Source of the DNA: Pseudovirgaria hyperparasitica
Taxonomy: Eukaryota > Ascomycota > Dothideomycetes > Acrospermales > Acrospermaceae
Length of the DNA: 64,000 bases
Direction of reading: 5' to 3'
NCBI RefSeq assembly: GCF_010093815.1
Contig: NW_022985562.1
Location: forward strand, 186,001-250,000
How positions within the stretch are numbered: position 1 is the stretch's first letter; every line of letters begins with the position of its first letter. The notes under the pieces were generated by a model, which worked only from the letters and a program-made list of their open reading frames with translations, did not search any database and had not been told where the DNA came from. The translations under genes and the position numbers were made by a program. Shown one piece after another: positions 1 to 11,576 of the stretch.

Positions 1-248
1 AGAAGAGAACGTATGCGCAGACAGGGCGACAGGAATGAATGCAAGGCAAGGAAAATTTCAAAAATGAAAAAGAAAAAGGGAAGAGACGAAAAGGACAACT
101 CTGTTACAAGTTGCAAGTGTAAAGCTTGATGCAGAAGAGACTGGCATTGCAGTGCGAGTCTGAGAGCTCTTAAATATCACATGGTTTTCTGCGTACGGCA
201 CAGTCTCTCGAACGGACCACAGAGATCCAGCCAAAATTCTATTCTTGT

Positions 249-683
249 TCAATGGTCAATCGGTTTCATCGAGCATGAGTAAACGCTGACTTTTCCAATG
301 AGATGCAATTCATCGTGAATGTATGTTTTTAGGATGCCGAAGCGCTGACGGGAACGGCCAAGCGCCTGCAGGGACTCGATTTGACCAGCCAATGGGAATG
401 ACTCCACCGGAACTTGTCGTACAGCACCATAATAAGCGCCAGCCAGCCACACGGAAGATCGACTGAGTACCGTGAGTTTATCGTACAAGATCTGGATCCC
501 GGATCGTTTCAAGTAGAGCCGCAGTCGCTCTGCGAGGTACCACAAACGGTTGGCATTGTTAGCAGGCGCTGAGGCTTGTCGAAGAGCCTCAATCTGTCCC
601 AAGCGCGAGGGTAAGATGCATAAGCCAAGCTGCCCTGAATTTCTAAAGGAAGCCTTCAAACTGAGGCAATCGACACAATCCAT
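249..683 (-). CDS. Hypothetical small protein, 144 aa
   Basis: An ATG-initiated open frame of 144 codons with a normal stop. The product is basic and leucine-rich, with a helical-looking middle (motif RLWYLAERLRLYLK) and no signal peptide or membrane segment. I do not recognise a family. It could be the 3' exon of a larger gene or the remnant of a fungal regulator, but no upstream exon could be joined. No transcription signal decides the matter, so it may be non-coding. Confidence 0.3.
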   Translation of the reverse strand: MDCVDCLSLKASFRNSGQLGLCILPSRLGQIEALRQASAPANNANRLWYLAERLRLYLKRSGIQILYDKLTVLSRSSVWLAGAYYGAVRQVPVESFPLAGQIESLQALGRSRQRFGILKTYIHDELHLIGKVSVYSCSMKPIDH

Positions 684-918
684 TTTATACAGAGGTTCAA
701 TCTACATGATGTTAAAGAATTGCACATGCGACCGAATGCCGCTTGGTAATTACTTAAATAGATAGATGTGTTTGAAAGTTACAGCCCGGCCCTAAGATAC
801 CGACTCTCACTAATTAATACACTAATGCACATATAATAAATACGTGATAATTACATTTATTTATGCGTAAGCGCAAGATAGTACACGTGAAAAGGCATAA
901 AAAGGACAAAATGATAAT

Positions 919-998
919 GACAAGAGTGGGACTTGAACCCACGCATCTTTCGATACTAGCACCTGAAGCTAGCGCCATAACCACTCGGCCATCTTGCC
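919..998 (-). tRNA. tRNA-Leu (anticodon CAG)
   Basis: Read on the minus strand, this 80-nt segment folds as a class II tRNA. The 7-bp acceptor stem pairs GGCAAGA with TCTTGTC. The D arm contains GGCCGAGTGGTTA. The anticodon stem is CTAGC/GCTAG around the loop TTCAGGT, giving anticodon CAG. A longer variable arm follows, then a T arm with GGGTTCAAGTCCC. The long variable arm agrees with leucine. There is no intron and no encoded CCA. It decodes CUG as leucine, consistent with a Pezizomycotina and not a CTG-clade yeast. Confidence 0.93.
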
Positions 999-1416
999 AA
1001 TGAATGGAAAACAAACGTCGGGTAGATTATATACTAGGCCGTGTAATCGCTTTTCAGACCATGACATTCTGTGTCGATTCCGACTCAGGCGCTTTGGTCT
1101 TGGGTATATCAATGGTCTCTATAGTGGTTTTAAGGTAGTCATGTAAATATAAATGCACAAGGTCCTTTTCTAAGTGTCATCTCGGAATACTGTTAGAGCA
1201 GCTATAGCATACTCAAGGAGAATGACTTCAGACATATGTACTTAGATGATGATGATTATGGACATGGGTACCCGAAAATATGCTTATCAAGAGACGTTGA
1301 CCTCCTACGCCCGCTTGTTGACGAAGTGCAAGATGTAAAACTTTGTGCAAAAAAGAAACTCCCGCTCGCGGCCTCAAAAGGACTTTTATCGAAAAGGTCG
1401 AATGGCACAAGATCGC
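999..1416. other. Intergenic, no gene seen
   Basis: AT-rich spacer between the tRNA-Leu gene and the 3' end of the MFS transporter. It should contain the tRNA 5' flank and the transporter 3' UTR. Short open frames here have no family resemblance. Confidence 0.6.
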
Positions 1417-3325
1417 TCACTTGCTACGTCCTCTATCGTCCATGTGCGTACCGTTGGACCCATTAGTTGATCCATAGTTTGCCAACATGGAATCTGTCGC
1501 AGTCGGCATCAGGCTTTCGCGTTCCTCCGCTGCCTGTGCGCGCTCTTCCAGCCCTTCCCGCCCAATCTTCTTACTCTTCCTCCAAACGTATCCTACAAGG
1601 ATGATACCGATGATGAATGCCACGCCCAATAAGACAACATTGACCGGAACCGGGTCGTCGTTGAACACCTCGTGGGTGAGAGCGTCGAGACCTGACTGGG
1701 CAAAATTGAGCACGCCAGCCAGACATATAATCAACCCATACACCTTTCCAAAAGTCGTGAATCCGAAGACTTTCGCAGCGTAATCAGAGACAGTAGTGTA
1801 ATAAAGCGGGCGGTAGACGACGAAGAGAACAACATTAGCGTAAGCAGCCCACATATGCGGTATAACGCCCAGCACGCCGATAGAGGTAGCAATCACGACG
1901 AGCACAGAGAGGCAGAACTTGGTGCTTGTGTTGTCAAGAATAATCCCGATGAACGGGACGGCAATGACACCTCCTAAGGGAAGTGCAACATCAAAGAAAT
2001 CGTTGATTTCAACGGCTTTGGAGTATGAGCCTAGGAGATAGGCGTACTGTGTTCGGATCGTTGCGACGAAATAGTTGATCCGGAGCATCTGTACAATAGT
2101 GAAAAGTGCAATTAGTATGAACCAAGGCGTTTGTATTTGCTCAAGGGCAGACTGGCCATGCAATATACCCCACACACCACTAGTTTCACGCTTCTTCTCT
2201 TCGCTTTCGGTCTGTTGAGATGCATCGGCAGTACCGAGAAGTTCGGTGATGTCAGACAGAATGCTCTCACGGCGAAATCGGCGTTCTTCACGAAGCCGCT
2301 GGACCTGACCTTCATCCTCTATCTCGTTGTCAGAGTCATGGATGTCTGCAGCCTCGTCATCAGCGTGAGCTACCAACTCTCCCACGGTCTTGTAAGATTT
2401 TGACGGCATGAGCGTAAGTTGAACGATGAGGGTGAGGACCGGGACAATCAGATAGACCAAGAAGAATTTCTTCGGAGTGAAAGTTTGATTGCTGGCCTGG
2501 TATATCAACCGATAGAAAAGGAATATCGCGCTTGAACTGTCGAAAGCTCCGGTGAGTAGGGCCAGGATGAGGCCAGAGTTCTGTGGGAAAGTGTTGCTCA
2601 ATTGGAAGGATGAGATGAAGATGAAAGGTCCGCCCAGAGCAAGAAATAAATATCCAGGTATAAAGCCATCGAATGGAAGGTCCCAGGAGAACGCGAAGAA
2701 TAGAGCCCCTACAGCCAAGGATGTCGAGCCAATGATTCCGCTCACCCGAGGACCAAACCGATCAAGTATCGTTCCAACAGGAAGGGCGCATACGTTTGTG
2801 GCAACCGCTGCAATTGTGAACATTAGGTTCAATCTGACCAATGTTATAGTCTGACAATCACGAAGATGTTTCCGTCTCCTACCTCAACTCTTGCTCATAG
2901 CATGATGGAAGATGTTGCTCTTCAGGAGAGCACAAGTCATGGTAGGCACCCTCTGCTATCAGTACTGGTTTTATGGCAGCGAAACCAAATACAACTCCTG
3001 GAAATAGTGTTAGAGTGTACTTTTGAAATATGGTGTTGCGTACGAACCGGCAGCGAAGAGGCAATATACAACAGCGGCGCCAACCTGAACTGGCTTGTAG
3101 TGAGTTTCAATCCTTAATCTTAAGTTCTGTCGTGGAGAACATACTGATTCTTTTGGTTTTTGACACCTCGAAAGCTCCAACCGGTTCTTCGTGGGCAGCA
3201 AGAGGTACCCATTCTCCCACTGGATTGAACGATAGCTTGCGTCCGGGCATTCTGTTAGGTGACTGCTCGCGACTCCATGACGGCTCATACTCCTCCAGCA
3301 CGGAAACACGCTCAGCGAGCGACAT
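1417..3325 (-). CDS. MFS transporter, FMP42/SLC43-like, 4 exons
   Basis: Exons 3325-3145, 3089-3048, 2997-2883 and 2833-1417 join in phase to a 584-aa protein. The introns are 55, 50 and 49 nt and all are GT-AG. The join restores the first helix (CLFAAGVVFGFAAIKPVL), split by intron 2. Two blocks of about six membrane segments flank an acidic cytosolic loop of roughly 100 residues containing EDEGQVQRLREERRFRRES. The signature LDRFGPR follows helix 2. Family members (yeast Fmp42, animal SLC43 amino-acid transporters) sit in membranes and are thought to move neutral amino acids or related solutes; the substrate here is not evident. The frame stays open upstream of 3325 without an ATG, so the ATG giving MSLAERV was chosen. 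Three small introns cluster at the 5' end. Confidence 0.9.
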
Positions 3326-4244
3326 TGCTGCCGGAGGGGCTACAGCCAATGTCCTTCGTAAAAAGAGGGTATGTAGTGGAAACTCCGAAATGGATCAGTG
3401 TATTCTGCTAGGTAGCAAGCTTCACAGGACAGGCTTCCCACGTCAGTTCGGCGGAGTTGCAGAACTAAGAGAGTTGACGGCTCAACGATAGTGTAGACGT
3501 GGGGTCGATGAGCAATTGACCAAGTGAAGCTACTGATACAGGATGGTAATTATAATTGAGAAGAAGTGAGGAGAAAGAGGGACAACCATGACGATTCTCT
3601 CATTGAAGCCCCGCGTGACGCAAGAGCCGAGCCAGGATGGATGCTTGGGGGAAGCTCTGGTAAAAAGTTTTGCGCCGCGTGACGCCTCCACAACTGCCGA
3701 TCTCCCCAGCTGCCAGGCACCCTTAATCGCTGATGCGTGCCGACAACGTGCCTAGAGCATGGTCGGCCGACCTGTTCCCGCCAAACAACATATTTTCGAG
3801 CATACCCTGTTGAATACCGTAGCTCTCATTCTCCTTTGACTTCAAAACGGATCTCAGCAAGATAAGAAGGATATTCTTTCGCTGGTCTTCGCCCAATATT
3901 AAGAATTATAGCCCATCAATTCTGAAAGTAACATCTTTCTCGCAGCTTCTCACTTGTATCTAGTATCGATGTACATTTCTGCTGCTCTTTCTACCTAGTG
4001 ACACTTATAATGCAACCCAGCCCTAGTCGACAATACCAATTCTCGCAGGTGGATCCGTACATGGGGCAATTGACAGGTACCAAGACGGAGTACCGCATTA
4101 TTTTATCAAACATACTACTCAAACGGCGCCCTGCTCGCAATCAAATGTACACATACCGGCCCCCTGACAAGCCAAATTTACGCCGTTGTCAAATGATATC
4201 AAGAATTCCTCCGTCACATAGCCAACTCTGCACGCATGTTTGCA
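3326..4244. other. Intergenic region between MFS and HDAC genes
   Basis: About 0.9 kb without a convincing gene. It should hold the promoter of the MFS transporter (minus strand) and the 3' UTR of the histone deacetylase. Two copies of CCGCGTGACGC lie at 3611-3621 and 3675-3685. Confidence 0.6.
3611..3685. promoter_or_regulatory. Pair of CCGCGTGACGC motifs
   Basis: The same 11-mer occurs at 3611-3621 and 3675-3685 in the same orientation, about 290-360 bp upstream of the MFS transporter ATG. The core TGACGC resembles sites bound by fungal bZIP (CRE/ATF-type) factors. A role in controlling the transporter is inference. Confidence 0.3.
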
Positions 4245-6390
4245 TCACCGCTCCTGCTCCGTGACGATTTCTGCCTTCTTTTCTGCTGTCTCGTCCTGTT
4301 CCTGCCTCTCTTCGAGTCCTTCCTCCTTCTGGACCTCGGGTTCATCCTCTTCCTTCATCTCAACGTCTTCTTTTTCGATATCCTTGGTATCAGCAGTGGG
4401 CTGAACACCTGGCTGGTCTTCTGAAGTTTGTGCGGAAGCTTCACCGTTGGCCGTCGCAGATGTGGCTGGTGCCACGGCGATCGTGTCTTGCGGTGAGTCG
4501 GGAGGGGTGACAGCGGAGAAGCCGGGAGCAGATTCTTGTTGGGGTGAGCTCGTTCGTGTCCGTACTGCTGCCGCTGCGTTTGAGTCACCGGCCGAGGGGC
4601 CAGCAGCTGATGGACTTGCGGCGGCTGAGGGCTTGACATCTTCGTCCTCACCGTCTTCCTCGTCGGCATCATGTTCGTCGTCATCCATATCAACGTCTTC
4701 GTCCCCAGGAGCAGGCGAACTCTTTAATGAGCCGGTTCCATTGGCCGCGGGTCTTGCTGAGGACGCACGTGATGCATCGGCGGCCGGGGAAGCATTTTTT
4801 GTGTTCCGTCCACTGGCATCGCCGTTAATGCTCCGCGTTGGAGTTGCATTTGCGCTCTCGATATCTGGGACTGCGTTGACGTTCTGATAATCCATAATGT
4901 TACGTCTTCGTGGGCGGCCGGGTTGACGTCGCACCCCGGCGCGGCTCGCTTGCTCTTCATCGTCGCTTTCGGAAAGGTCGCCATCTTTAGTCGTGTGTTT
5001 ATCCCATCGACGCTCGGTATATCGTACATCCGGGTTGGCATCAGCGTCCATATCGTCCATTGCATCGTCGGCCTCGTCATCCATACCCGGCACCATTGGG
5101 GAGCGGGGAACGTCTTGCATTTGCACAGACGGGTCGCCCGTGCGTCTCAAGTTTTCGATGACATTTGTTAGTATCTTTTCCAGATATTCGCGAGAATTTG
5201 CGTTGTCCATGTTCGATGGACGAACATCGAGTTGGAAGTCTGGCCCGAAGTAGTCGTAGTAGTCATTGTATGGTAGATCGTGGCCCATTTCGTGTCCGAC
5301 GAGCTGGCCAGTCTCATATGCCCACGTTCGCGCAACATTTCTCATAGTATAGCCACCACCACCGAGCACCAGGGTTGGCAAGTTGAAGCTCTTGACATAG
5401 TTGACGCAGTTTGCATGGCCTCTCATACTCAAGTTGAAGCAACCCAGTCGGTCTCCCGACAAGCTGTCGCCCCCACATTGTAAGACAATGGCTTCAGGTT
5501 TGTAATAGTCCATTACAGCCTTGATGGTTGGTTCAAATACTCCTTTGTACGTCTCATCCGTAATACCATCCCTGAGTGGGAAGTTGACGGAGTAGTATTT
5601 GCCATTGCCGACACCAATGTCGCGAAGCTCTCCAGTACCTGGGAAGTATTCTCCGTATTTATGGAATGACACCGTCATAACACGGTCGGTCGTGTAGAAC
5701 GCCTCTTCAACACCATCACCGTGGTGCACGTCGATGTCGATATAGAGAACCCGCTGCTTGAAGCGGAGAAGCTCGATGATTCCAAGGACAATGTCTGTAG
5801 GTTCTGGGTCAGCACGACTGGCATTACATCACTTCAAAACTCGACATACCGTTTACGTAGCAGAATCCACTCGCTTCAGCCTTTTTCGCGTGATGCAGAC
5901 CACCGGCCCAGTTTATGGCGACGTCGCATTTGCCTCTGTTCAAGCGAGCGGCACCTTCCATGCTTCCACCAGCACTGATACCGCAAAACTCAAACAAGCC
6001 ATCGAACACAGGGCAGTCGTCTCCCACGTTGTATTTTCCTTGCTCTTTGGAGTAGCTGTCCATGTTGTCTGGGGTAACCTTTTGCAGAAACTCGACATAT
6101 TCATCGGTATGGAACTGCGTCATCTCAAATTTTGAGGCCGGCTTCGCGCGCTATGGTAGAATTAGCGGTGTATGTAAGATTATAATGGGAACTCCACACA
6201 CATATATCTCCATTTTTTTATACAGGTCGTAGTTCATGATCAAACTGTGAGCCATTCGTATACGATGCGGCTTCATCGGATGTCCCGATACGTATGAGTA
6301 GTTTCCAACATCTGAATCATAGAAATATGCGACTTTCTTTGGTTGCGATCCATTGAGGACATGGTCGTCCAGAGGCGCAGCGAGCGCCAT
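4245..6390 (-). CDS. rpdA: Class I histone deacetylase, RPD3/RpdA type
   Basis: Exons 6390-6202, 6150-5850 and 5794-4245 join to 679 aa; the introns are 51 and 55 nt. The deacetylase domain fills about residues 15-400. It shows the catalytic GLHHAKK (His149, His150), the zinc ligands in [10 protein letters not shown] (Asp185, His187) and the substrate-channel motif LVLGGGGYT. Residues past about 420 form a long acidic, low-complexity tail with a basic patch [10 protein letters not shown], the hallmark of filamentous-fungal RpdA; the yeast Rpd3 tail is much shorter. It removes acetyl groups from histone lysines as the catalytic subunit of Rpd3/Sin3-type nuclear corepressors. In Aspergillus the tail is reported to matter for function. 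The gene is divergent from RPN11 across 451 bp. Confidence 0.97.
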
Positions 6391-6841
6391 TTCGTCGTCG
6401 CAGGTTGGGTGTAGAATGTTTTAGACTGTTGTGGTCACTGACGAGCTTTAATTTTAGTTCTGAGTGAAGTCTGAGCTTAAGCGTTATGTCTTGTGTCTGA
6501 GTATGTGTTTATTGTGGAAGAGCATACATGGAGCTTCTAAAGTGGCAGGGCATCGCCCGCTTTTACACCAATTACGCGACAGGGCCGAGCGGCGCGTTGC
6601 GGTGTTGCGGGAGAGCTAAACGGCGAAACGATTCGCCGAGTGGCCGACCGGAGCTCAGTAAATGGATGGCGAGTTCGTGGAGCTCTCGTTGACACTGTAT
6701 TTGTCGACTTTAACTTTCGTCGCATTCCATTCACTTCCTTCTCGCTTCGCAACAGTCTTCATTCAACCTGTCTCACGCCTCTCTGTTCCTCCTTCAACTC
6801 CAGAACCTACGTCCGCGCTCCTGTTAGTCACATCTATCCTC
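6391..6841. promoter_or_regulatory. Shared divergent promoter region, RPD3/RPN11
   Basis: 451 bp separate the ATG of the histone deacetylase (minus) from the ATG of RPN11 (plus), so both promoters must lie here. The right half is pyrimidine-rich (TTCCTTCTC, CTCTCTGTTCCTCC), as in many fungal housekeeping promoters. No TATA box is obvious. Confidence 0.5.
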
Positions 6842-8026
6842 ATGGACAGGTTAACACGCATGCTAGCCGCCGCCCAAGGCATGGGCGGCATGGGAGGCGG
6901 GCCTGCTCAAGTGAGTCTCTTCTGATATATGAGTCGCGTGCTTGCCCACGAATATACCTCACTGGTCATGTCTCTTGGGATTTCGAGCTGTGTGCTCGAT
7001 CTAGGACCCAAGACTGATGACACTATTCATAGGACACAAACCTCATCGACAACTCCGAAACCGTCTACATATCCTCTCTCGCACTTCTAAAGATGCTAAG
7101 ACATGGTCGTGCTGGTGTTCCCATGGAAGTGATGGGACTGATGCTTGGAGAGTTTGTTGATGACTATACCGTCCGAGTGGTGGACGTCTTTGCGATGCCT
7201 CAAAGTGGTACAGGAGTTAGTGTAGAGGCTGTAGATCCGGTGTTCCAAACGAAGATGATGGAAATGCTCAGGCAGACAGGTCGACCGGAGACTGTTGTCG
7301 GCTGGTACCACTCACATCCTGGTTTCGGCTGCTGGCTATCATCCGTCGATATTAATACCCAACAGTCGTTTGAGCAACTGACTCCCCGAGCGGTCGCCGT
7401 CGTTGTCGATCCCATCCAATCTGTAAAGGGCAAGGTCGTCATTGATGCCTTCCGTCTCATCAACCCGCAGACTCTAATGATGGGTCACGAGCCCAGACAA
7501 ACGACGTCGAACTTGGGCCATCTGAACAAACCTTCCATTCAAGCGCTTATTCATGGCCTTAACAGGCACTACTATAGCATCGGTATCAACTACAGGAAGA
7601 CTGGACTAGAGGAGAACATGCTCATGAATCTTCATAAGCACGTCTGGACGGAGGCCTTACAGATGGCCGATTTCAGGACAGAGGGGAAGAGAAATCAAGA
7701 CAAACTACAACGTCTAGTTGGACTGGCGGAAGGCTATGAGAAGCGTGTCAAGGAAGAGACTGAGCTAACGAAAGACCAACTGAAGACAAGATATGTTGGC
7801 AAGGTGGATCCCAAGAAGCGTGCGTATAAGTCTATAGCTGTACGGACGGATACTAACAACTATCTTAGATCTCGAAGACGTCGGACAGCAGCTCATTGAG
7901 GACAACATCGTGTCTGTCTCGCGCCAAATGATTGACAAGGAAGCCTCCGTACCAAACAAGCTGAACCGGACCGCAAACGGATCAAAGGCAAACGCAGATG
8001 CAGACAGCGAGATGGAGGAAGACTGA
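6842..8026 (+). CDS. rpn11: 26S proteasome lid deubiquitinase Rpn11
   Basis: Exons 6842-6910, 7033-7819 and 7869-8026 give 337 aa, close to the family length. Intron 1 is 122 nt. Intron 2 is 49 nt with branch-point TACTAAC. The MPN+ domain spans about residues 30-165. Its JAMM zinc site is visible: a glutamate in VMGLMLGEF and the [14 protein letters not shown] block with two histidines and an aspartate. Intron 2 splits [16 protein letters not shown], conserved in orthologues. Rpn11 removes ubiquitin chains en bloc from substrates entering the proteasome, in nucleus and cytosol. The MDRL start and a Gly/Met-rich MGGMGGG stretch match fungal relatives. Essential in yeast. Confidence 0.98.
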
Positions 8027-10409
8027 GCACCATCGACGTCTGTCATGAGGATTATGATTATGGGTTTGGCGAGGATAGGACCATGTGCTATACCACTGCC
8101 CGCTCCGGACGTGATCTTGGGCATGCATGGAGCGGTTGATACATATACTGGAAGGTATTCGCATCCAATCGGTGCGTAGACAACAGAATCGGACCTTAAT
8201 GAAACGCATCGAGTCAGGTTGATGATGACAATTCACGAGTTACTCCGCTACATTTAGCTTGGACTGTCCTTCCATCTTCCACGGTCTCCTCTCAAACCCA
8301 TGGCCCTTCTTCACCCGTCGTCCTCGTCTGTAATGCAGCGTTCGCAACAATGCCGCAAAGATACCTCCTCAAAAACCTGTTCTTGTTCCTCCGTTATTTC
8401 ACTAAATCCCAACACTACATCGCCCAAGTACCATCAGCACTCTTATACCCTCGTGCTTCCAACCGTTTGCGCAACTTCTCCACCGTTCCTGCCATCTGCC
8501 CTTCCCATTTAGACTTCTATATCGCCTTGCCAACAAATTCACCCAGAACTGGCAGCATTAAATTGCCATGCCGCACCTTCGATAGATTCACACACTTTTG
8601 TGGCTAATATGTCAGTCGCATCCTCTCAATTAGCAGCCGTTTCGTGTCGCGCTACACGCACGCAAAAGTTCCAGCACAGGCTCTTGCACCAAATACCCCG
8701 CATTATCCATCGAGGCCTCAAGAATACTGAAGAGGTGTTTCTGCCTTAGAGCTTAGGCATCACGGTGGGCCTTAGATATATAGAAGCTTCTTCAGTCAAC
8801 ATTACAAAGCAGATGGCAGAGTGCAATGATGCATGCTGTGCAGTCTTGCCACTCCAAGGTATTCTGTCATCAGTCAGAGATTACCCGACTATCGTGTGGA
8901 GGGCGCGCCACATCATACATGCATAAATAGCAAAGTAGATGCAGCAGGGTGAAGATGATGTTGACAGGAGCGGTGTACTCGCAACACATATTAACAATGA
9001 TGTTTCCAATAAACCGTCGTCGAAATCATTGATCTTATGTACACAATTGCATCGTACTTCTACAATAATTATTACAACTTCTGCGCATTCGAAATGCAGT
9101 AGATGGTGGGGGCCAGGCCAAAAGAGCCGTTGGATGTCAGCCAATCACGTAGACCTGTTACCCGTGCTGAAACACCTCACTTCAGACTCAGCGCGTCCTC
9201 GTCTGCCTCTCATCGTGTCTCCTCATTCCGTCTCTGCGACAGACGTCCACCTCGATATCTTGCTTCGATGCATAACCGGGCGAGTGAAAGACCTCCAGGT
9301 CAGAAGAGACGCGTCACCTCTACATACAGGGCCAAGTCTCGTGAGTCAGGCAGGATTCAGCAGACACATGACACCCGCATGGCCAAAGGGAAGTGATTTG
9401 CCATGAGATACTCATTTTCTTACACTTTTCCTGAGTTGGGGGGTAGAGGAAGTCGTGATCAGAAACATGTGAGACGAAGAAGTGGTGGAAAAAAGGTAGG
9501 GTGATGGAATTTGCACTGCAGAATATTGTTTTTGATGCTATCTTTCATATGCCAAACACGCAGACACACCATGGAAGAGGAGATATGAGTACCGGAGTGC
9601 ACAACAGTCAGTCCACAATAGCGATGTTAAGAGCATACTGCAAAGCGCGCGCGATTCCTATCATCTCAAGCGGGTATCATGACCCACGCGAAATCCTGCA
9701 ACACAAAGCCCCAGCGAGGCGGCTACAGAGTTATGACCTTGGCCACTCCATGCACTCACGATGGCTACAAGCTGGGAGCAGAAGAAACACAACCTTCCAC
9801 AGCGTGCTGGGGAGCATCGAGCAATCCCCCAGCAATCCGTTTCGCGCCTCTGTGCGCTGGTGTCTTGATTGGCTCACACTGCGTCCACGGATGGCGGCTC
9901 GCGTGGCATCTCCTGTTCATCGACTATTCTCTTGGCACTAATGTTTCACGATCCATACACTATTCACTTTCTTGTTCCTTCTCTCACTATTCGCGCTGTG
10001 TGTGAGGCCCTCTATATGCTTCACTACATGTCCATCGCCACTTTTTCATTCCTTCTACTTCCAAGATGGCTGTCGCCTCCTCACGTTATTCAAGAGTGCT
10101 ATTGTTCAACTCACGTTCCCTTGCACAATAGGACTTTTGAACCATGCCGACTTTGTCAAGAATACGTTGTGTGTTCGTTTCCGTCATTACCTGACGCTTG
10201 AGTTCTTATCTTTGGCCTTTTAACAGCTCGCTTCTCGCTATCGCAACGCTTCTCAGGACCTCGTACTTTCAACATTCTCACGCAGGTCGTGTATATACAT
10301 ACTTTTTTTATTCTCATATCTGGCAAATCAGGCAACGATATTACCACCATACAATCCATCTATTCTATTCGAGTCCCTCCGATATCCAACTAGCCTCACC
10401 CATACGGAA
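8027..10409. other. 2.4-kb region without a supported gene
   Basis: I found no open frame with a recognisable family or plausible splice joins. 8280-8560 is pyrimidine-rich. An 85-codon ATG frame at 8350-8607 and longer frames at 8939-9406 and 9501-9941 look random in composition. The right-hand end should contain the promoter and 5' UTR of the LPMO-like gene. Confidence 0.5.
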
Positions 10410-11576
10410 ATGCGATTCATCAACTTTGCTACAGTGCTGGCATATGTGGCTGGGCACGTCGGTGGTCACTCTTGGGCTGAACAGGATGTCGTCATTGACG
10501 ATAACGGCAACTACGTCGGCAAATTTGGGTACATGCGATCATACATGGCTCGGACCGACCCAGGCTGGGACCCCCTCAAGGTACAAAATCTTGTGGCCAA
10601 CGGTCCAAATCAACGCATCAGCGACTCCTCGTTGGTGTGCAAGGACACACAGCAAACTCCCCAGTACAGTGACCAGTATCCGAAACTGAAAGCGGCGCCG
10701 GGCAACTATGTTGCAATAAGGTACCAGGAGAACGGGCATACGACTTTCGCCGACTTGAAACTGTTGGAGAACAAAGTAAACGGTTCTGCGGTATGGGTCT
10801 ACGGTACTGCCGACCCTAAAGAGGGGGAAACCTTTGGAGATGTGCTTGCGTGGACCAGCGATGGTAGCGGCGGCGACAAGAGAGGCAAACTGCTCACGGT
10901 AGCAGATTTCGACGACAAGAGATGTCATGAGGTCAGCGACAAGCCAGTCTCCGTCCAGCGACAAAAGGATTTCCCAAACAACGGCCCTCTCTGGTGCGAG
11001 ACAAGTGTTCGCCTCCCGGAGGATGTGCCAGCGGGCAAGACCTATACTCTGTACTGGATCTGGGACTGGCCTAGCACTCTCGGCGACTTCAAGGACGAGT
11101 ACTACACCAGCTGTCTAGACATCGATCTTGTCGACAAGCCAGACCTCAGCCCCGTCGACACAAAGTACGTAAAGAACGGCGGCACCGGCCTGGCCCTCGA
11201 GCAACAAGACCCCAACACCAAAGCCGTGTCGGACTACAAGTCACGCACCGCCTCCTCGCCCGTCCCGCGCACTCCCGGCAGTGCCCCAACCGGCAGTGCC
11301 CCACTCGTCAAGGAATCTCTAGCTCCAACCACGCCAGTCTCCTCCGCAGCAGACTCTATTCCCACCCTCATCGGCCGTCCCGGTCCCGGCGCCGGCGATA
11401 CGAATGCCACCCCAACACCGGCTCCTGACGCCGACGGCATGGTCACAGTGACTATCAAAGAAACCGTCTACGTCACCCAGCCTCCGCCTGTCGCAACACC
11501 GTCCACTGCTCCATTAGGGCAGAGTCCAGACGGTGCTGTCGTTGTACCCGGTCGCAGGCGCGCGTTCTACGCTTAA
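10410..11576 (+). CDS. Secreted LPMO-like protein (DUF7492 type)
   Basis: Single exon, 388 aa. A hydrophobic signal peptide (residues 1-19) precedes HSWAEQ. Cleavage after Gly19 would leave His20 as the mature N-terminus, as in copper-dependent lytic polysaccharide monooxygenases. A second conserved histidine is in RYQENGHTTF (His110), and an aromatic strand YWIWDWP lies near 215-221. Paired cysteines (VCKDTQQTP, LWCETS, TSCLD) suggest disulfides. The fold domain ends near 255; the rest is a Pro/Ser/Thr-rich tail with TVTIKETVYVTQPPP, typical of O-glycosylated wall-associated regions, with no clear GPI signal. I place it in the fungal DUF7492 family from memory of its sequence style. Enzymatic activity on polysaccharide is inference. 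It stands alone, flanked by long non-coding regions. Confidence 0.82.
   Translation: MRFINFATVLAYVAGHVGGHSWAEQDVVIDDNGNYVGKFGYMRSYMARTDPGWDPLKVQNLVANGPNQRISDSSLVCKDTQQTPQYSDQYPKLKAAPGNYVAIRYQENGHTTFADLKLLENKVNGSAVWVYGTADPKEGETFGDVLAWTSDGSGGDKRGKLLTVADFDDKRCHEVSDKPVSVQRQKDFPNNGPLWCETSVRLPEDVPAGKTYTLYWIWDWPSTLGDFKDEYYTSCLDIDLVDKPDLSPVDTKYVKNGGTGLALEQQDPNTKAVSDYKSRTASSPVPRTPGSAPTGSAPLVKESLAPTTPVSSAADSIPTLIGRPGPGAGDTNATPTPAPDADGMVTVTIKETVYVTQPPPVATPSTAPLGQSPDGAVVVPGRRRAFYA

Noticed and set aside
4355-5483. Frames antisense and parallel to the HDAC tail
   Set aside because: Shadows of the low-complexity acidic coding region.
8350-8607. 85-codon ATG frame downstream of RPN11
   Set aside because: Pyrimidine-rich sequence, no recognised domain, overlapping frame on the same strand equally open.
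9501-10201. Open frames on the plus strand before the LPMO-like gene
   Set aside because: Overlapping frames with random composition and no splice model that yields a known family.
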